DNA of 37,238 nt from Gammaproteobacteria bacterium (GTDB lineage Bacteria; Pseudomonadota; Gammaproteobacteria; Arenicellales; Poriferihabitantaceae), in assembly GCA_022826305.1 (NCBI GenBank), contig JAJDVC010000044.1, positions 1 to 37,238 of the forward strand. The letters are read 5' to 3'. Position 1 is the first letter of the stretch, and each line of letters begins with the position of its first letter. The notes beneath the pieces were generated by a model. The model was not told where the DNA came from. It was given only the letters and a program-made list of their open reading frames with translations, and did no database searches. The position numbers were made by a program, and so were the translations under genes. This document shows positions 8,482 to 19,309 of the stretch, piece after piece.

Positions 8482-9387
8482 ATGAGCGATCCGTCTCCCC
8501 AGGCCGCCAGAAGTCCGCAGGAAACTGCACACACCCTGATGGAGGCCCTGCCGTACATCCGCAGATTTCAGGGAAAGACCATCGTCATCAAGTACGGTGG
8601 CAATGCGATGGTGGATCTGGAACTGAAGAAAAGCTTTTCGCAAGACGTCATCCTGCTGAAGCTGGCCGGCATTCACCCCGTGATCGTACACGGAGGGGGG
8701 CCCCAGATCAGCGATGTGCTCAACAGGCTGGGCAAGGCTTCCACCTTCGTGAACGGCCTGCGGGTTACTGACAAGGAGACGATGGATGTCGTGGAAATGG
8801 TTCTGGGCGGACTGATCAACAAGGAAATCGTCAGCCTGATCAATGCCATGGACGGGCGTGCGGTCGGCCTGACCGGAAAGGACGGATACCTGATCCGCGC
8901 CAGGAAACTGCCCTTCCAGGCAGACAGGTCGGAGAACGGAAACGCCCGGATAACAGACTACGGACAGGTGGGAGAAGTACAGTCGATCGACCCGCAACTC
9001 ATACGGCTGCTGGAGTCCCAGGGCTTCATTCCGGTCATCGCGCCTATCGGGGTAGGGCCGGACGGAACGGCCTACAACATCAACTCCGACATGGTTGCCG
9101 GCAAGCTTGCCGCGGTGCTGCAGGCCGAAAAGCTCATGATGCTGACCAACACGCCGGGGGTACTGGACAAGCAGGGCAATCTGGTTGCCGACTTGTCGGT
9201 AGCGGATATTCCTTCCCTTGAGCAGGACGGCACGATCAGCCAGGGCATGATTCCGAAGGTGTCTTCCGCAGTCGATGCCGTCCAGTCGGGAGTGGATTCC
9301 TCCCTGATCATTGACGGACGGGTCAGGCATGCGCTGATCCTGGAACTGTTCACCGATGCCGGAATCGGCACCCGCATCAGGTCCTGA
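8482..9387 (+). CDS. argB: Acetylglutamate kinase
   Basis: Second enzyme of arginine biosynthesis: phosphorylates N-acetylglutamate using ATP. 301 residues, amino-acid kinase fold. The glycine-rich KYGGNAM and VHGGGPQI motifs near the N-terminus, NGLRVTD, and [13 protein letters not shown] are characteristic, and the C-terminus has [11 protein letters not shown] and [14 protein letters not shown]. The start at ATG 8482 gives the normal length; an in-frame TTG at 8440 is less likely. There is no clear Shine-Dalgarno sequence. It is divergent from metK. argD lies about 1 kb downstream on the opposite strand, so the two arg genes are near but not in one operon. Confidence 0.97.
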   Translation: MSDPSPQAARSPQETAHTLMEALPYIRRFQGKTIVIKYGGNAMVDLELKKSFSQDVILLKLAGIHPVIVHGGGPQISDVLNRLGKASTFVNGLRVTDKETMDVVEMVLGGLINKEIVSLINAMDGRAVGLTGKDGYLIRARKLPFQADRSENGNARITDYGQVGEVQSIDPQLIRLLESQGFIPVIAPIGVGPDGTAYNINSDMVAGKLAAVLQAEKLMMLTNTPGVLDKQGNLVADLSVADIPSLEQDGTISQGMIPKVSSAVDAVQSGVDSSLIIDGRVRHALILELFTDAGIGTRIRS

Positions 9388-9619
9388 CATCGGCTGGATT
9401 GTGCATCGGGCACTCCGAAAGGCGGGCCCCGGCCCGTGAATTCTCCGGATCAATCGTGACCATGGAAGTGGATGACGCAAGTCCGTAGCCGGGGCCTCCG
9501 GCGATGACAACCTGCACATGTCAATACCTTGTATGCTAGTATTGCTGATCTTGAAGTCGGTACCCGAGACCGGTATCGCATCATCGCGTTGAACAGCCGT
9601 TTCCCCCGTTCCACGACTC

Positions 9620-10393
9620 ATGCCTGAAACGCATCACGAAACCGTTACCGATGTCCGGCACTGGACGGACACCCTGTTCAGCTTCCGCACCACACGCGAT
9701 TCCGGCCTGCGGTTCAGGAACGGCGAATTCACCATGATCGGCATCGAAGTGAACGGAAAACCGTTGCTGCGCGCCTACAGCATGACCAGCTCGAATTACG
9801 AGGACTTCCTCGAGTTCTACAGCATCAAGGTACAGGACGGGCCGTTGACGTCCAGACTCCAGCATGTCCGCAAGGGAGACAGCCTGATCGTCAGCAAGAA
9901 ACCGACCGGGACCCTGTTATGGGATCATCTTCGACCGGGCAGAAGCCTGTACATGCTCGGCACCGGAACCGGCATCGCGCCATTTCTCTCGGTCATGAAG
10001 GATCCGGACATATACGAGAACTTTGAAAAGGTAGTTCTGGTTCATGGATGCCGATATGCACGCGAACTGGCATACGGCCAACTCATGATCGACACGTTAC
10101 GGAACAACGAATACTTCGGGGATATCGTCCGCGGCAGGTTGCTGCATTATCCGACCGTGACCCGGGAACCCTACGAGCACACGGGCCGGATCACTGACCT
10201 GATGGAATCGGGGCGGCTGTTCCGGGACATCGGCGCAACCCCGTTCGAACCGGATGACGACCGGGTCATGCTGTGCGGCAGCCCCGGCATGCTCAAGAGC
10301 CTCACCGACATGCTCCACCGCTACGGCTTCACCGAAACACGCAAGTCGGACTTCCGTGAATACGTGATAGAGCGGGCGTTTGTAGACAAGTAG
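9620..10393 (+). CDS. fpr: Ferredoxin--NADP+ reductase
   Basis: FAD enzyme passing electrons between NADPH and ferredoxin or flavodoxin; 257 residues. The FAD motif RAYSMTSS is at about 51-58, the NADP motif GTGTGIAPFLS follows at about 114, and MLCGSPGML is near the end. The C-terminus YVIERAFVDK matches the bacterial subclass found in Azotobacter and pseudomonads. The gene is monocistronic: 232 bases separate it from argB and the following gene is convergent at 25 bases. The start is ATG 9620 with no strong ribosome binding site. A role in oxidative stress or iron-sulfur cluster supply is known for the family but not shown here. Confidence 0.93.
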   Translation: MPETHHETVTDVRHWTDTLFSFRTTRDSGLRFRNGEFTMIGIEVNGKPLLRAYSMTSSNYEDFLEFYSIKVQDGPLTSRLQHVRKGDSLIVSKKPTGTLLWDHLRPGRSLYMLGTGTGIAPFLSVMKDPDIYENFEKVVLVHGCRYARELAYGQLMIDTLRNNEYFGDIVRGRLLHYPTVTREPYEHTGRITDLMESGRLFRDIGATPFEPDDDRVMLCGSPGMLKSLTDMLHRYGFTETRKSDFREYVIERAFVDK

Positions 10394-10418
10394 CCGGTCT
10401 CTCGGCAGACGGTCCGGT

Positions 10419-11690
10419 TCAGGATTCGTCGCGCTCCAGAAACCGCCCTACCGACCTGTCCAGCAGGTCAAGGCCTTCCCGGGTTTCGGATTCGCTGATA
10501 TTGAGCGGCGGCGCCAGCCTCAGTACGCTGCTTCCGGCCACCAGGGCAAGCAATCCGATGTCGGTACAGGCCGTCAACAGGTCCCTGGCCCTGCCTGAAT
10601 GCCGGTCATTGAGTTCGCAACCAAGCAGAAGGCCCGTGCCCCGGACATCCCGGAACACATCATGCCTGCGGTTGATTCCGTGGATGCCGTCAACAATCTG
10701 CCGGCTGCGTGCCTTCACGTTGCCCAGCAGTTCTTCCGTATTGATCAGGTCCAGCGCCTTGCATGCGACCGCACAGGCCATGGGATTGCCCCCGAAGGTG
10801 CTGCCATGGGCGCCAACCACGAGATGCCTGCCGACCTCGTCCGTCGTCAGCATGGCGCTGACGGGAAATCCACACCCCAGCGCCTTTGCCGTGGTGAGGA
10901 TATCCGGCACCACGCCCAGCTTCTCATAGGTGTACAGATATCCCGAACGGCCCACTCCGGTCTGTATCTCGTCAAATACCAGCAGGGCGTTGTGCCGGTC
11001 GCAGCAATCCCTGAGCGTCCGAATGAACTCCGTTGTCGCGGGCGTCACCCCCCCCTCCCCCTGGCAGGGCTCAACGATGACCGCACAGGCCCTTTCCCCG
11101 ATATCCGAGAACCATGACCGGACAGCGTCGGGATCATTGTACGGGACATGGGAGATTCCGCCCGGTTTCGGTCCGAACCCGCTGCTGTATGCCGGCTGCC
11201 CGCCGGCACTCACCGTAAAAAGGGTGCGGCCGTGAAAGGCATTGTCGAAGGCCAGGATTTCATGCTTGTCCTCATCGGCCGTGTTGACCGCATAGCGCCG
11301 CGCAAGCTTCAGTGCGGCCTCATTCGCCTCCGACCCGGAGTTGGCGAGAAACACCTTCTCGGCAAAGGTCATGTCACACAGCCGTCTGGCGAGCGCCAGG
11401 GCCGGCTGGCTGGTCAGCACGTTGCTGACGTGCCAGAACTTCCGGGCCTGTTCCATCAGGGCGGATACGAGCGCCGGATGCGCATGCCCGAGCGCCGACA
11501 CGGCGATGCCGCCGGCAAAGTCAAGATAATCCCTCCCATCCGTATCCCAGAGCCTGGAACCGGAACCGTGGGAAGGCAGCATGCTCATGGGCGCATAATT
11601 TGGCGTCATGACCTGCTCATGCCAGTCACGGGTGACCTGCGAACCGTCGGATGTCGAACCTGATACCTGATTGGTTGAGGGATTTTGCAT
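10419..11690 (-). CDS. argD: Acetylornithine aminotransferase (ArgD family)
   Basis: PLP-dependent class III aminotransferase of 423 residues. Probable reaction: N-acetylglutamate semialdehyde plus glutamate to N-acetylornithine plus 2-oxoglutarate. ANSGSEANEAALK (116-128), FHGRTL, VIVEPCQGEGG, DEIQTGVGRSG (240-250) and the PLP lysine in TTAKALGCGFP (Lys269) are visible, then HGSTFGGNPMAC. argB nearby supports an arginine biosynthetic role. Catabolic AstC or succinyldiaminopimelate aminotransferase activity cannot be excluded, since ArgD enzymes often do both and dapA is also in the window. The first about 25 residues are extra relative to typical ArgD, so a later start is possible. It is divergent from the ETF-QO gene. 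Confidence 0.88.
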   Translation of the reverse strand: MQNPSTNQVSGSTSDGSQVTRDWHEQVMTPNYAPMSMLPSHGSGSRLWDTDGRDYLDFAGGIAVSALGHAHPALVSALMEQARKFWHVSNVLTSQPALALARRLCDMTFAEKVFLANSGSEANEAALKLARRYAVNTADEDKHEILAFDNAFHGRTLFTVSAGGQPAYSSGFGPKPGGISHVPYNDPDAVRSWFSDIGERACAVIVEPCQGEGGVTPATTEFIRTLRDCCDRHNALLVFDEIQTGVGRSGYLYTYEKLGVVPDILTTAKALGCGFPVSAMLTTDEVGRHLVVGAHGSTFGGNPMACAVACKALDLINTEELLGNVKARSRQIVDGIHGINRRHDVFRDVRGTGLLLGCELNDRHSGRARDLLTACTDIGLLALVAGSSVLRLAPPLNISESETREGLDLLDRSVGRFLERDES

Positions 11691-11784
11691 GGCAGTCGGA
11701 ACCAGGGGAATTACGCTGGAATTTTACCTGTATCGGTAGCAGAATATCAGTCTGTTTTTCAGTACAACGCCGATCAGGAAAATC

Positions 11785-13446
11785 ATGACCATGACGCAAG
11801 AAATCCCCGAAAGAGAATCCATGGACGTGGACGTGGTCATAGTGGGCGCCGGCCCGGCCGGGTTGTCCGCAGCGTGTCGTCTGATGCAGATAGCCGGTGA
11901 AAACGACAGGGAGTTATCGGTCGTCGTGCTTGAAAAGGGCTCGGAGGTAGGTGCTCATATCCTGTCCGGAGCACTGCTTGAGCCGCGCGCCCTGAACGAG
12001 CTGTTCGGCAACTGGGAGGAACTGGGCGCCCCCCTGCACACCAGGGTCACGCAGGACCGGGTCCTCATGTTCAGGAACCGGAAAAAGGCAACCCGCATGC
12101 CGCTCTGGATGGTGCCCGGACCGATGCACAATGACGGGAACTACATCATCAGCCTGGGGGAACTGTGCCGCTGGCTGGCCGAGCAGGCGGAATCTCTCGG
12201 AGTCGAGATCTTTCCCGGCTTTCCGGCCTCGGAGGTCCTGTATCATGAGGACGGCAGCATCAAGGGCGTTGCAACGGGAGAGATGGGCAGGGGGGCCGAC
12301 GGCACGATCAGGTCTTCGTACGAACCGGGAATGGAACTGCATGCCAAGATCACGCTTTTTGCAGAAGGCTGCCGCGGACAGCTGGGGAAGCAGGTGACAC
12401 GGCAGTTCGAACTGGACAGGGATTCCCAGACCCAGCATTACGGCATCGGCATCAAGGAATTGTGGAAAATCGATCCCGCGAGACATGATCCCGGCCTGGT
12501 CATCCATGGCGCCGGATGGCCGCTTTCGGAGCATCGCGCAAGCGGCGGATCATTTCTTTACCATCTTGGAGAGAACCTGGTCTCGCTCGGCCTGATCACG
12601 GACCTGTGCTATGAAAATCCCTATCTCAGTCCGTTCGACGAACTGCAGCGCTTCAAGCATCACCCGCAAGTCAGGCAGTATCTCGAGGGAGGTGAGAGAA
12701 TCGCCTACGGCGCCCGTGCAATCACCAAGGGCGGGCTGCACGCGCTGCCGCGGATGACCATGCCGAACGGACTTTTGATAGGCTGCGACGCCGGAACCCT
12801 GAATTTTTCCAAGATCAAGGGCACTCACACGGCCATGAAGTCCGGCATGCTCGCCGCAGAGACCGCCTTCAGGACCCTGCAGGGAGACGGGACGCTCGAT
12901 GACTTCGAAAGGGAATTCAGATCATCGTGGCTGCATGCGGAACTCCATCGATCAAGAAATTTCGGCGCCGCCCTGCACCGGTTCGGAACCTGGCTTGGCG
13001 GCGCATTCAACTTCATCGACCAGAACTTCTTCTCGGGGAAGCTGCCGCTGACCCTGAGTGACCCGGTTCCGGACCACGAGGCCCTGAAACCGGCAGCGCA
13101 GTGCAGACCCATTCACTACCCGAAACCCGACGGGGTCCTGAGCTTTGACAAGACCGCCTCCGTCTATCTCTCCAGCACGAATCATGCGGAGGATCAGCCG
13201 GTACATCTCAGACTTGCAGACACGGCACAGGCTGTATCGGTCAACCTGGAACGTTATGCCGGGCCGGAGCAGCGATACTGCCCGGCCGGGGTTTACGAAT
13301 TCATCGAGCAGGACGGCTCGCCGGCACTGCAGATCAATGCCCAGAACTGCGTGCACTGCAAGACCTGTGACATCAAGGATCCCGGGGGGAACATCACATG
13401 GATTGCGCCTGAAGGCTCGGGCGGCCCCAACTACGCCTCCATGTAG
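11785..13446 (+). CDS. Electron transfer flavoprotein-ubiquinone oxidoreductase
   Basis: ETF-QO takes electrons from reduced ETF and gives them to ubiquinone at the membrane; 553 residues. The FAD dinucleotide-binding loop is VVIVGAGPAGLSAA (about 17-30). HILSGALLEPRAL, HYGIGIKELW, GGSFLYHL and KGTHTAMKSGM are family blocks. The 4Fe-4S cluster cysteines are C499, C522, C525 and C528, ending with WIAPEGSGGPNY. A ribosome binding site AGGA sits five bases before the ATG. The etfAB genes are not in the window. In cells oxidising fatty acids, dimethylglycine or sarcosine through dehydrogenases this is the exit to the respiratory chain; linkage to the nearby sarcosine oxidase is only inferred. Confidence 0.96.
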   Translation: MTMTQEIPERESMDVDVVIVGAGPAGLSAACRLMQIAGENDRELSVVVLEKGSEVGAHILSGALLEPRALNELFGNWEELGAPLHTRVTQDRVLMFRNRKKATRMPLWMVPGPMHNDGNYIISLGELCRWLAEQAESLGVEIFPGFPASEVLYHEDGSIKGVATGEMGRGADGTIRSSYEPGMELHAKITLFAEGCRGQLGKQVTRQFELDRDSQTQHYGIGIKELWKIDPARHDPGLVIHGAGWPLSEHRASGGSFLYHLGENLVSLGLITDLCYENPYLSPFDELQRFKHHPQVRQYLEGGERIAYGARAITKGGLHALPRMTMPNGLLIGCDAGTLNFSKIKGTHTAMKSGMLAAETAFRTLQGDGTLDDFEREFRSSWLHAELHRSRNFGAALHRFGTWLGGAFNFIDQNFFSGKLPLTLSDPVPDHEALKPAAQCRPIHYPKPDGVLSFDKTASVYLSSTNHAEDQPVHLRLADTAQAVSVNLERYAGPEQRYCPAGVYEFIEQDGSPALQINAQNCVHCKTCDIKDPGGNITWIAPEGSGGPNYASM

Positions 13447-13457
13447 GCTGCAATACG

Positions 13458-13535
13458 CGTTGCGGGTCATGCAGCATTCCCGAACCCCCTGACAAGGCCT
13501 GCGGAATGCCCGACATGCAGCCCGTACCCGCAACG
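13458..13535. terminator. Inverted repeat between convergent genes
   Basis: CGTTGCGGGT at 13458-13467 is an exact complement of ACCCGCAACG at 13526-13535. Inside it GCATTCC (13474-13480) pairs with GGAATGC (13503-13509). A smaller hairpin ACCCG-CAA-CGGGT overlaps the right arm at 13526-13538. It lies between the 3' ends of the ETF-QO gene and purL, so a two-way terminator is the simplest reading, but there is no T-run. Confidence 0.4.
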
Positions 13536-13587
13536 GGTAACGTGAAATCCCGTCCGGATACCGGAACATCCGCATCGGCAGGTGGAT

Positions 13588-16500
13588 CTATCCGACCCAT
13601 TCCCGTGCATTGCGGAACATCCTGATCCAGGGCCCGTACTCTCCCCATCCACCAGGGTGCCAGGAATTCGATACTGTCCTGAGAACCCGTTCCGGGTGAG
13701 GCATCATGATGGTAACCCTGCCGTCACTACTGGCAAAGCCGGTCACCCCGCCCGCCGAACCGTTCGGATTCAGGGGGTAGCGCTCTGTCGGCTCGCCCGA
13801 CGAATCCACGAATCTCAGGCATACCTGCCCGTTTTCCTGCAGGGCAGCCAGATCCCCCGGCTCCCTGAACTCGACCCTGCCCTCACCATGTGCAGTGGAT
13901 ACCGGAATCCTTGCGCCCTGCATGCCGGACAGGAACACGGACCTGTCGGAACAGATCTCGGTCATGACGAACCGCGCCTCGTACTGTTCGGACAGGTTCC
14001 GGATGAAATCCGGCCAGTGTCCCGCGCCCGGAATGATTTCCCGGATCGAGGACAGCATCTGGCATCCATTGCAGATCCCCAGCGAAAAGGTGTCAGGCCG
14101 GTTGAAGAACTCCTCAAACAGATCCTTGAGCATCGAATTGTACAGGATGGACTTGCCCCATCCGGCGCCTGCGCCCAGCACATCGCCGAAGGAAAAGCCG
14201 CCGCAGGCTGCAAGACCGCAAAAATCATCCAGCCTCCGACCGCCCAGCAGATCCGTGGTCGTCACATCCAGCGCTTCGAAGCCGACACCGTGGAATGCGG
14301 CCGCCATCTCCAGTTGCCCATTGACTCCCTGCTCGCGCAGAATCGCCATGCGCGGCCTGCCGAGATTCAGGCCCGGCGCTCCGTTCTGCCGCAATTCCGT
14401 TGCATCATGCTCAAAGGGCAGGCGGCAATGCAGCCCCGTGTCGCCCCGATCCCTGATTCGCATGTATTCCTGGTCGGCGCATGACGGGTTGTCACGCATT
14501 CTCTGGATCTGCCAGGTCGTGGCAGACCAGACCTGATGCAGGCTTTCCCTTTCCCTCGACAGGACAACCTGCCCCCCCTGCCGGATTTCAAGGATATCGC
14601 TCGCCACCGGGAAACCTATCTCCAGGCAGGCAATACCGCATGTTTCCGCCAGGCCCCTGACTGCAGGCATCATGTCGCGCTCAACCTGCAATACCGCACC
14701 CAGTTCCTCGTTGAAGAGGAAACCGAGCGGATCCTCCCCGGTATCAGGAATGTCCAGGAATACGCCGCACCGGGCAGCAAACATCATTTCGCAGACAGCA
14801 GCGATCAGGCCACCGTCCGACCGGTCATGGTAGGCCAGCACAAGATCGTCCCTGATCATCGACTGGATAAAACGGAAAAGACACCGAAGGCCGGATGGCT
14901 CGTCGAGATCGGGAACCTCTCCTCCGGGCCGGTTGTACACCTGGGCCAGGATGCTCGCCCCGAGCCGACAGGTCGGCTGACCGAGATCTGCCAGCAGCAG
15001 AACCGTCTCCTTGTCCAGGCATCTCAGCTGAGGCGTCAGGGTATTGCGGATATCCTGTACCGGAGAAAAACCGCTCACCACCAGGGACAGCGGAGAGACG
15101 ACTCCCTGCTCCTTCCCCCGGGATTCCCATGTCATGCGCATGGACATGGAATCCTTCCCTACCGGAATGGATATTCCGAGTTCCGGACACACGTCATGGG
15201 TCACCGACCTGACGGCCTCGTACAGGTCCGCATCGATCCCGGGCTCTCCGGCGGCAACCATCCAGTTTGCAGACAGCCTGATCTGCCCCATGCTGCCGAT
15301 ATCCGCTGCCGCCAGGTTGGTTATCGCCTCTCCGATTGCCATCCGGGCGCTTGCCGGCGCATCGATGGCGGCAATGGGTGTACGTTCCCCGATGCCCAGG
15401 GCGACCCCTGCATTGCCGGTGTATGCGGAGGCCACGACCCCCACGTCGGCTACCGGAACCTGCCATGGACCCACCATCTGGTCCCTGGCGATCAGCCCGG
15501 TGACGCTACGGTCTCCGATCGTCACCAGAAACGTCTTGTCCGAGACGGTCGGATGCGACAGGACCCGGTCAAGCGCCTCGTCAACCGCCAGGCCATCCAG
15601 GGTCATCCGGTCAAGCGTCGACTCGACGCTTGCCACGTTCCGGTTCATCTTCGGCGGCAGACCGAACAGAACCTCCATGGGCAGATCAACAGGATCCGGA
15701 TCCGCCTCGAACAGCGAATCGGACAGACTGAGACGCTGCTCCGCCGTCACCTGGCCGATGACGGCGTAAAGGCAACGCTCCCGCCTGCACAGGGCCCTGA
15801 ACGTGTCCAGCCTGTCGGGATCAACGGCGAGCACATAACGTTCCTGCGATTCGTTGCACCAGATCTCCAGGGGCGACATGGAAGAGTCGTCGCTCGGCAC
15901 CTTGCGCAGTTCGAACCTTCCGCCCGACCCGGCGCCTTCAACGAGTTCCGGCAAGGCATTGCACAACCCGCCGGCTCCGACATCGTGGATGGACAGGATG
16001 GGGTTCCCTTCGCCGAGTCCGCAGCACGCATCGATCACCTCCTGGCACCTCCTCTGCATCTCGGGATTGCCGCGCTGGACCGACGCAAAATCCAGATCCT
16101 CGCTCTGGCTGCCGGAAACCACACTCGACGCCGCACCGCCACCCATTCCGATCAGCATGGCAGGACCGCCAAGCACCACGATCGGGGATCCTTCAGGCAG
16201 GGCTGCCTTGTCAACGTGCATTGCCCGGATGCTGCCCACTCCGCCTGCCAGCATGATCGGCTTGTGATACCCGAGCCGCGGTCCGGATGAATCCGTCTCC
16301 ATTTCAAAGTCCCTGAAATATCCGGCTATGCAGGGACGGCCGAACTCGTTGTTGAAGGCCGCAGCACCCAGGGGCGCCTCAATCATGATCTGCAAGGGAC
16401 TGGCTATTCGCCGTGGCCGGCTTTCCCTGCACTCCCACGGACGAGGCAGATCCGGCAACCGGAGATGGGAAACGGAATAGCCGACCAGTCCCGCTCCGGG

Positions 16501-17511
16501 CCTGCCTCCCCTGCCCGTTGCGCCTTCATCGCGAATCTCGCCGCCGGAACCCGTCGCGGCGCCCGGGAACGGGGAGATGGCCGTGGGGTGATTATGGGTC
16601 TCCACCTTGATGAGAATATGTACCGGTTCCTGTACGTAACAATACCGCCGGGTCACCGCATCCGGTGAAAACCGCGAGATGGTCGGACCCCGGATGATTG
16701 CCGCGTTGTCCGCATAGGCACGCAGGGTGCCCGAGGGATGCGCCCGATGAGTGTGCCGGATCATGGAAAACAGGGAATGCTCCCGGCGACATCCGTCTAT
16801 ACACCAGTCGGCATTGAATATCTTGTGCCGGCAATGCTCGGAATTGACCTGGGCGAACATCATCAGCTCGACATCGGTAGGATTGCGTCCCAGTCTGCGG
16901 AACTGGCCGAGAAGATACTCCTGTTCCGGCCCGTCAAGGGAAAAACCCAGCCGGGATCCAGCCCGCTCCAGGGCGCACGCCCCGCCTGCGGCCAGATCAA
17001 TGATCTCGAGACGCGCGGGCGGCGCAACCCTGAACAGGCACTCCACCTCATCCTCGTCATCCAGCACGGACTCGATCATGGGATCGAAAACCGCCGCCGC
17101 AAGCAGGTCGGCTTCGCTGGCGTCGAATCCGCTACCATACCGTGAGAACTCCCACATGACGCCACGCTCGACGCGGATGACCGGATCAAGCCCGCACAGG
17201 CGGAAGATTTCCGTTGCCTTGGTTGACCAGGGAGAAATCGTGCCGGGTCTCGGAACGACCAGACGCCTGAGAATCCGCTCACCGGCACCCTGTACGGCAT
17301 TGTCAGGACCGCCGGAGCGGCAATCGTCCGTCCCGAGCAATGACAGCATTGTCGAATGCTGCAACGAATCCGGCCAGGCATGCAACGCAACGAAATGCAC
17401 GTAGCGGGCGGTTACCTGCGCGCGCGCTCCCATGAGCGGCCTCAGCCTGTCGACAACCTTGCCGAGTCGAAACGCCGACAGTGCAACAGATCCGTACAGA
17501 ACCTGAATCAT
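13588..17511 (-). CDS. purL: Phosphoribosylformylglycinamidine synthase
   Basis: Large single-chain FGAM synthase of 1,307 residues, fourth step of purine synthesis: FGAR plus glutamine plus ATP gives FGAM. The N-terminal PurS-like region is followed by the linker with [18 protein letters not shown], the first synthase half with [15 protein letters not shown] and [14 protein letters not shown], and the second half with [18 protein letters not shown] and [10 protein letters not shown]. The C-terminal glutaminase carries the nucleophile in [10 protein letters not shown] and the catalytic His/Glu in MMPHPER. Length is normal for gammaproteobacteria. The ATG at 17511 is 16 bases after the dapA stop, so the two genes probably share a transcript. 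Confidence 0.98.
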   Translation of the reverse strand: MIQVLYGSVALSAFRLGKVVDRLRPLMGARAQVTARYVHFVALHAWPDSLQHSTMLSLLGTDDCRSGGPDNAVQGAGERILRRLVVPRPGTISPWSTKATEIFRLCGLDPVIRVERGVMWEFSRYGSGFDASEADLLAAAVFDPMIESVLDDEDEVECLFRVAPPARLEIIDLAAGGACALERAGSRLGFSLDGPEQEYLLGQFRRLGRNPTDVELMMFAQVNSEHCRHKIFNADWCIDGCRREHSLFSMIRHTHRAHPSGTLRAYADNAAIIRGPTISRFSPDAVTRRYCYVQEPVHILIKVETHNHPTAISPFPGAATGSGGEIRDEGATGRGGRPGAGLVGYSVSHLRLPDLPRPWECRESRPRRIASPLQIMIEAPLGAAAFNNEFGRPCIAGYFRDFEMETDSSGPRLGYHKPIMLAGGVGSIRAMHVDKAALPEGSPIVVLGGPAMLIGMGGGAASSVVSGSQSEDLDFASVQRGNPEMQRRCQEVIDACCGLGEGNPILSIHDVGAGGLCNALPELVEGAGSGGRFELRKVPSDDSSMSPLEIWCNESQERYVLAVDPDRLDTFRALCRRERCLYAVIGQVTAEQRLSLSDSLFEADPDPVDLPMEVLFGLPPKMNRNVASVESTLDRMTLDGLAVDEALDRVLSHPTVSDKTFLVTIGDRSVTGLIARDQMVGPWQVPVADVGVVASAYTGNAGVALGIGERTPIAAIDAPASARMAIGEAITNLAAADIGSMGQIRLSANWMVAAGEPGIDADLYEAVRSVTHDVCPELGISIPVGKDSMSMRMTWESRGKEQGVVSPLSLVVSGFSPVQDIRNTLTPQLRCLDKETVLLLADLGQPTCRLGASILAQVYNRPGGEVPDLDEPSGLRCLFRFIQSMIRDDLVLAYHDRSDGGLIAAVCEMMFAARCGVFLDIPDTGEDPLGFLFNEELGAVLQVERDMMPAVRGLAETCGIACLEIGFPVASDILEIRQGGQVVLSRERESLHQVWSATTWQIQRMRDNPSCADQEYMRIRDRGDTGLHCRLPFEHDATELRQNGAPGLNLGRPRMAILREQGVNGQLEMAAAFHGVGFEALDVTTTDLLGGRRLDDFCGLAACGGFSFGDVLGAGAGWGKSILYNSMLKDLFEEFFNRPDTFSLGICNGCQMLSSIREIIPGAGHWPDFIRNLSEQYEARFVMTEICSDRSVFLSGMQGARIPVSTAHGEGRVEFREPGDLAALQENGQVCLRFVDSSGEPTERYPLNPNGSAGGVTGFASSDGRVTIMMPHPERVLRTVSNSWHPGGWGEYGPWIRMFRNAREWVG

Positions 17512-17527
17512 GCGGCGGGCGTTTTCG

Positions 17528-18403
17528 CTAAAGGATACCGAGATCCTGCATCACGCAACGCAGCTGGTCACGATACTGGCTGGAAAGCCGGGTCAGCGGC
17601 AACCGGATTCCCGATTCGACGTGACCCATCTCGTGGAGCGCCCATTTTACCGGGATGGGACTGGATTCCAGGAACAGCGCACTGTGGAGGGGGGCAAGCC
17701 GCCTGTCCGCTTCTTCCGCCTGCGCGAAGTCTCCGTTGATGGCGGCCATGCACATCTCGTGCATCAACGCCGGCGCCGCATTCGCAGTCACCGAGATACA
17801 GCCGTCCCCTCCGGCCCTGATAAGATCCAGAGCCGTGTCGTCGTTACCCGAGTAAACCGCGAAATCCTCACCGCAACGCTGCTTGAAATCCGCAACGCGC
17901 GGAATATCGGAGGTTGCGTCCTTGATGCCCACGATATTGGGCACCCCGGACAGCCGGACAACCGTATCATTTGCCATATCCAGAACCGTACGGCTGGGCA
18001 CATTGTAAAGAATCTGGGGAATGTCCACCGTTTCGGCAATCAGGGAAAAGTGTTCATACAGCCCCTGCTGGGTAGGCTTGTTGTAGTACGGCACGACCAG
18101 AAGGCAGGAATCCACGCCGAGTTCGGCGGCCCGGCTTGTCAGATCGATCGCTTCGGCAGTGGAATTCCCCCCTGTACCGGCAATCACCGGGATCCGGCCC
18201 GCCACGTATTCCACGGTGCGGCCAATGACCCGGATCTGCTCGTCGACCGTCAGGGTCGCCGACTCGCCGGTCGTGCCGACCGAGATGATGGCGTCCGTCC
18301 CGTTCTCGACATGGAACTCCACCAGGCGGCCAAGACCTTCATCATCCACATCGCCGTTTTCCAGCATGGGCGTTATCATTGCCACAAGGCTGCCTTTCAG
18401 CAT
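17528..18403 (-). CDS. dapA: 4-hydroxy-tetrahydrodipicolinate synthase
   Basis: Condenses pyruvate with aspartate semialdehyde in lysine and diaminopimelate synthesis; 291 residues, TIM barrel. GTTGESATL (43-51), [11 protein letters not shown], the tyrosine in LYNVPSRT (Tyr133) and the Schiff-base lysine in GIKDAT (Lys161) are present. The ATG at 18403 has GGAA seven to eight bases upstream and is preferred over a GTG at 18418. It is followed at 16 bases by purL, an unusual partner. In many gammaproteobacteria dapA is followed by bamC and purC instead. Confidence 0.96.
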   Translation of the reverse strand: MLKGSLVAMITPMLENGDVDDEGLGRLVEFHVENGTDAIISVGTTGESATLTVDEQIRVIGRTVEYVAGRIPVIAGTGGNSTAEAIDLTSRAAELGVDSCLLVVPYYNKPTQQGLYEHFSLIAETVDIPQILYNVPSRTVLDMANDTVVRLSGVPNIVGIKDATSDIPRVADFKQRCGEDFAVYSGNDDTALDLIRAGGDGCISVTANAAPALMHEMCMAAINGDFAQAEEADRRLAPLHSALFLESSPIPVKWALHEMGHVESGIRLPLTRLSSQYRDQLRCVMQDLGIL

Positions 18404-18574
18404 AGCTAGTTTCCGCACAATTTATCCGAAGGAACAGATGGTACTATAACCCAATCGGAAAAACAGGATTATCATCCGAAGCCGCAGCCCCTGCGCCAGG
18501 CCTGGCAACGGATCATGATGACGGTGACGGACCCCGGGTTGTTTTTATCCCTGGCCAGCACTATTGTAGGGACC

Positions 18575-19309
18575 ATGAACGGATCAGAGAAACCCAGAGT
18601 GGGGCTTCTCCTTTGCGACGATGTGGATGAATCGGCACAGGAGCGCCACGGGACCTACTTCGACATGTTCAGGAACGGGCTGAACGGCGACCGGATGGAA
18701 CTGGTTCCCTTCCGGTGTTTTGAGGACGATCCCCTGCCCGATCCTGACGAGTACTCGGGATACGTGATCTCCGGTTCCCGATACAGCGTTTATGAAGAAC
18801 ATGACTGGATTCGAAAACTCCTGGACTTCGTTCGCTCATGCTGGAACCGGAACACAAGAGTGGTTGGCATCTGCTTTGGCCACCAGCTGCTGGCACAGGC
18901 GCTCGGCGGGAAAACCGTCAAGGCCGATGCGGGATGGGGGTTCGGCATACATGCTGCAAGGGTCATCCGCAACAAGCCCTGGATGACCGGAAGGGAATCG
19001 CTCCGGCAGGATCAGTTCAATCTGGTGGTCATTCACCAGGACCAGGTCGTCGAGGTGCCGCCAATGTTCGAAGTGATTGCGCAAAACGACTTCTGCCCGA
19101 ACAGCATGATGGTGGCCGGCCGGAAAATGCTCGGCATCCAGGGGCATCCCGAATTCTCCAAGCGCTTTTGCAGATTCCGGGCCGATTTCAGGAAGGAACT
19201 GATTGGACCGGCAACCCACGCAGCCGCCCTTGACTCTCTTGAGCGACATGAACTGGATTCTCCGATCATACTCAAGTGGATCAGCAATTTCCTCACCTGC
19301 GGCGGCTAA
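18575..19309 (+). CDS. Class I glutamine amidotransferase-like protein
   Basis: Stand-alone glutaminase-type domain of 244 residues, resembling the GATase domain of GMP synthase. The nucleophile elbow is VVGICFGHQLLAQALGG (Cys100) and the His/Glu pair lies in IQGHPEFS (His191, Glu193), so the triad is complete. The N-terminal LLLCDDVDESAQERHG is typical of a subgroup of small GMP-synthase-like amidotransferases whose substrates are mostly unknown. Members can hydrolyse gamma-glutamyl compounds. The start at 18575 fits the family; an in-frame ATG at 18515 would add 20 residues. It is divergent from dapA, and nothing nearby identifies the substrate. Confidence 0.8.
   Translation: MNGSEKPRVGLLLCDDVDESAQERHGTYFDMFRNGLNGDRMELVPFRCFEDDPLPDPDEYSGYVISGSRYSVYEEHDWIRKLLDFVRSCWNRNTRVVGICFGHQLLAQALGGKTVKADAGWGFGIHAARVIRNKPWMTGRESLRQDQFNLVVIHQDQVVEVPPMFEVIAQNDFCPNSMMVAGRKMLGIQGHPEFSKRFCRFRADFRKELIGPATHAAALDSLERHELDSPIILKWISNFLTCGG

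Noticed and set aside
8311-9621. Long open frame on the minus strand opposite argB (436 codons)
   Set aside because: No family resemblance, and argB on the plus strand is unmistakable; this is a high-GC antisense shadow.
14536-16290. 584-codon open frame on the plus strand inside purL
   Set aside because: Antisense shadow of purL; composition rich in His, Arg and Pro as expected from the reverse frame.
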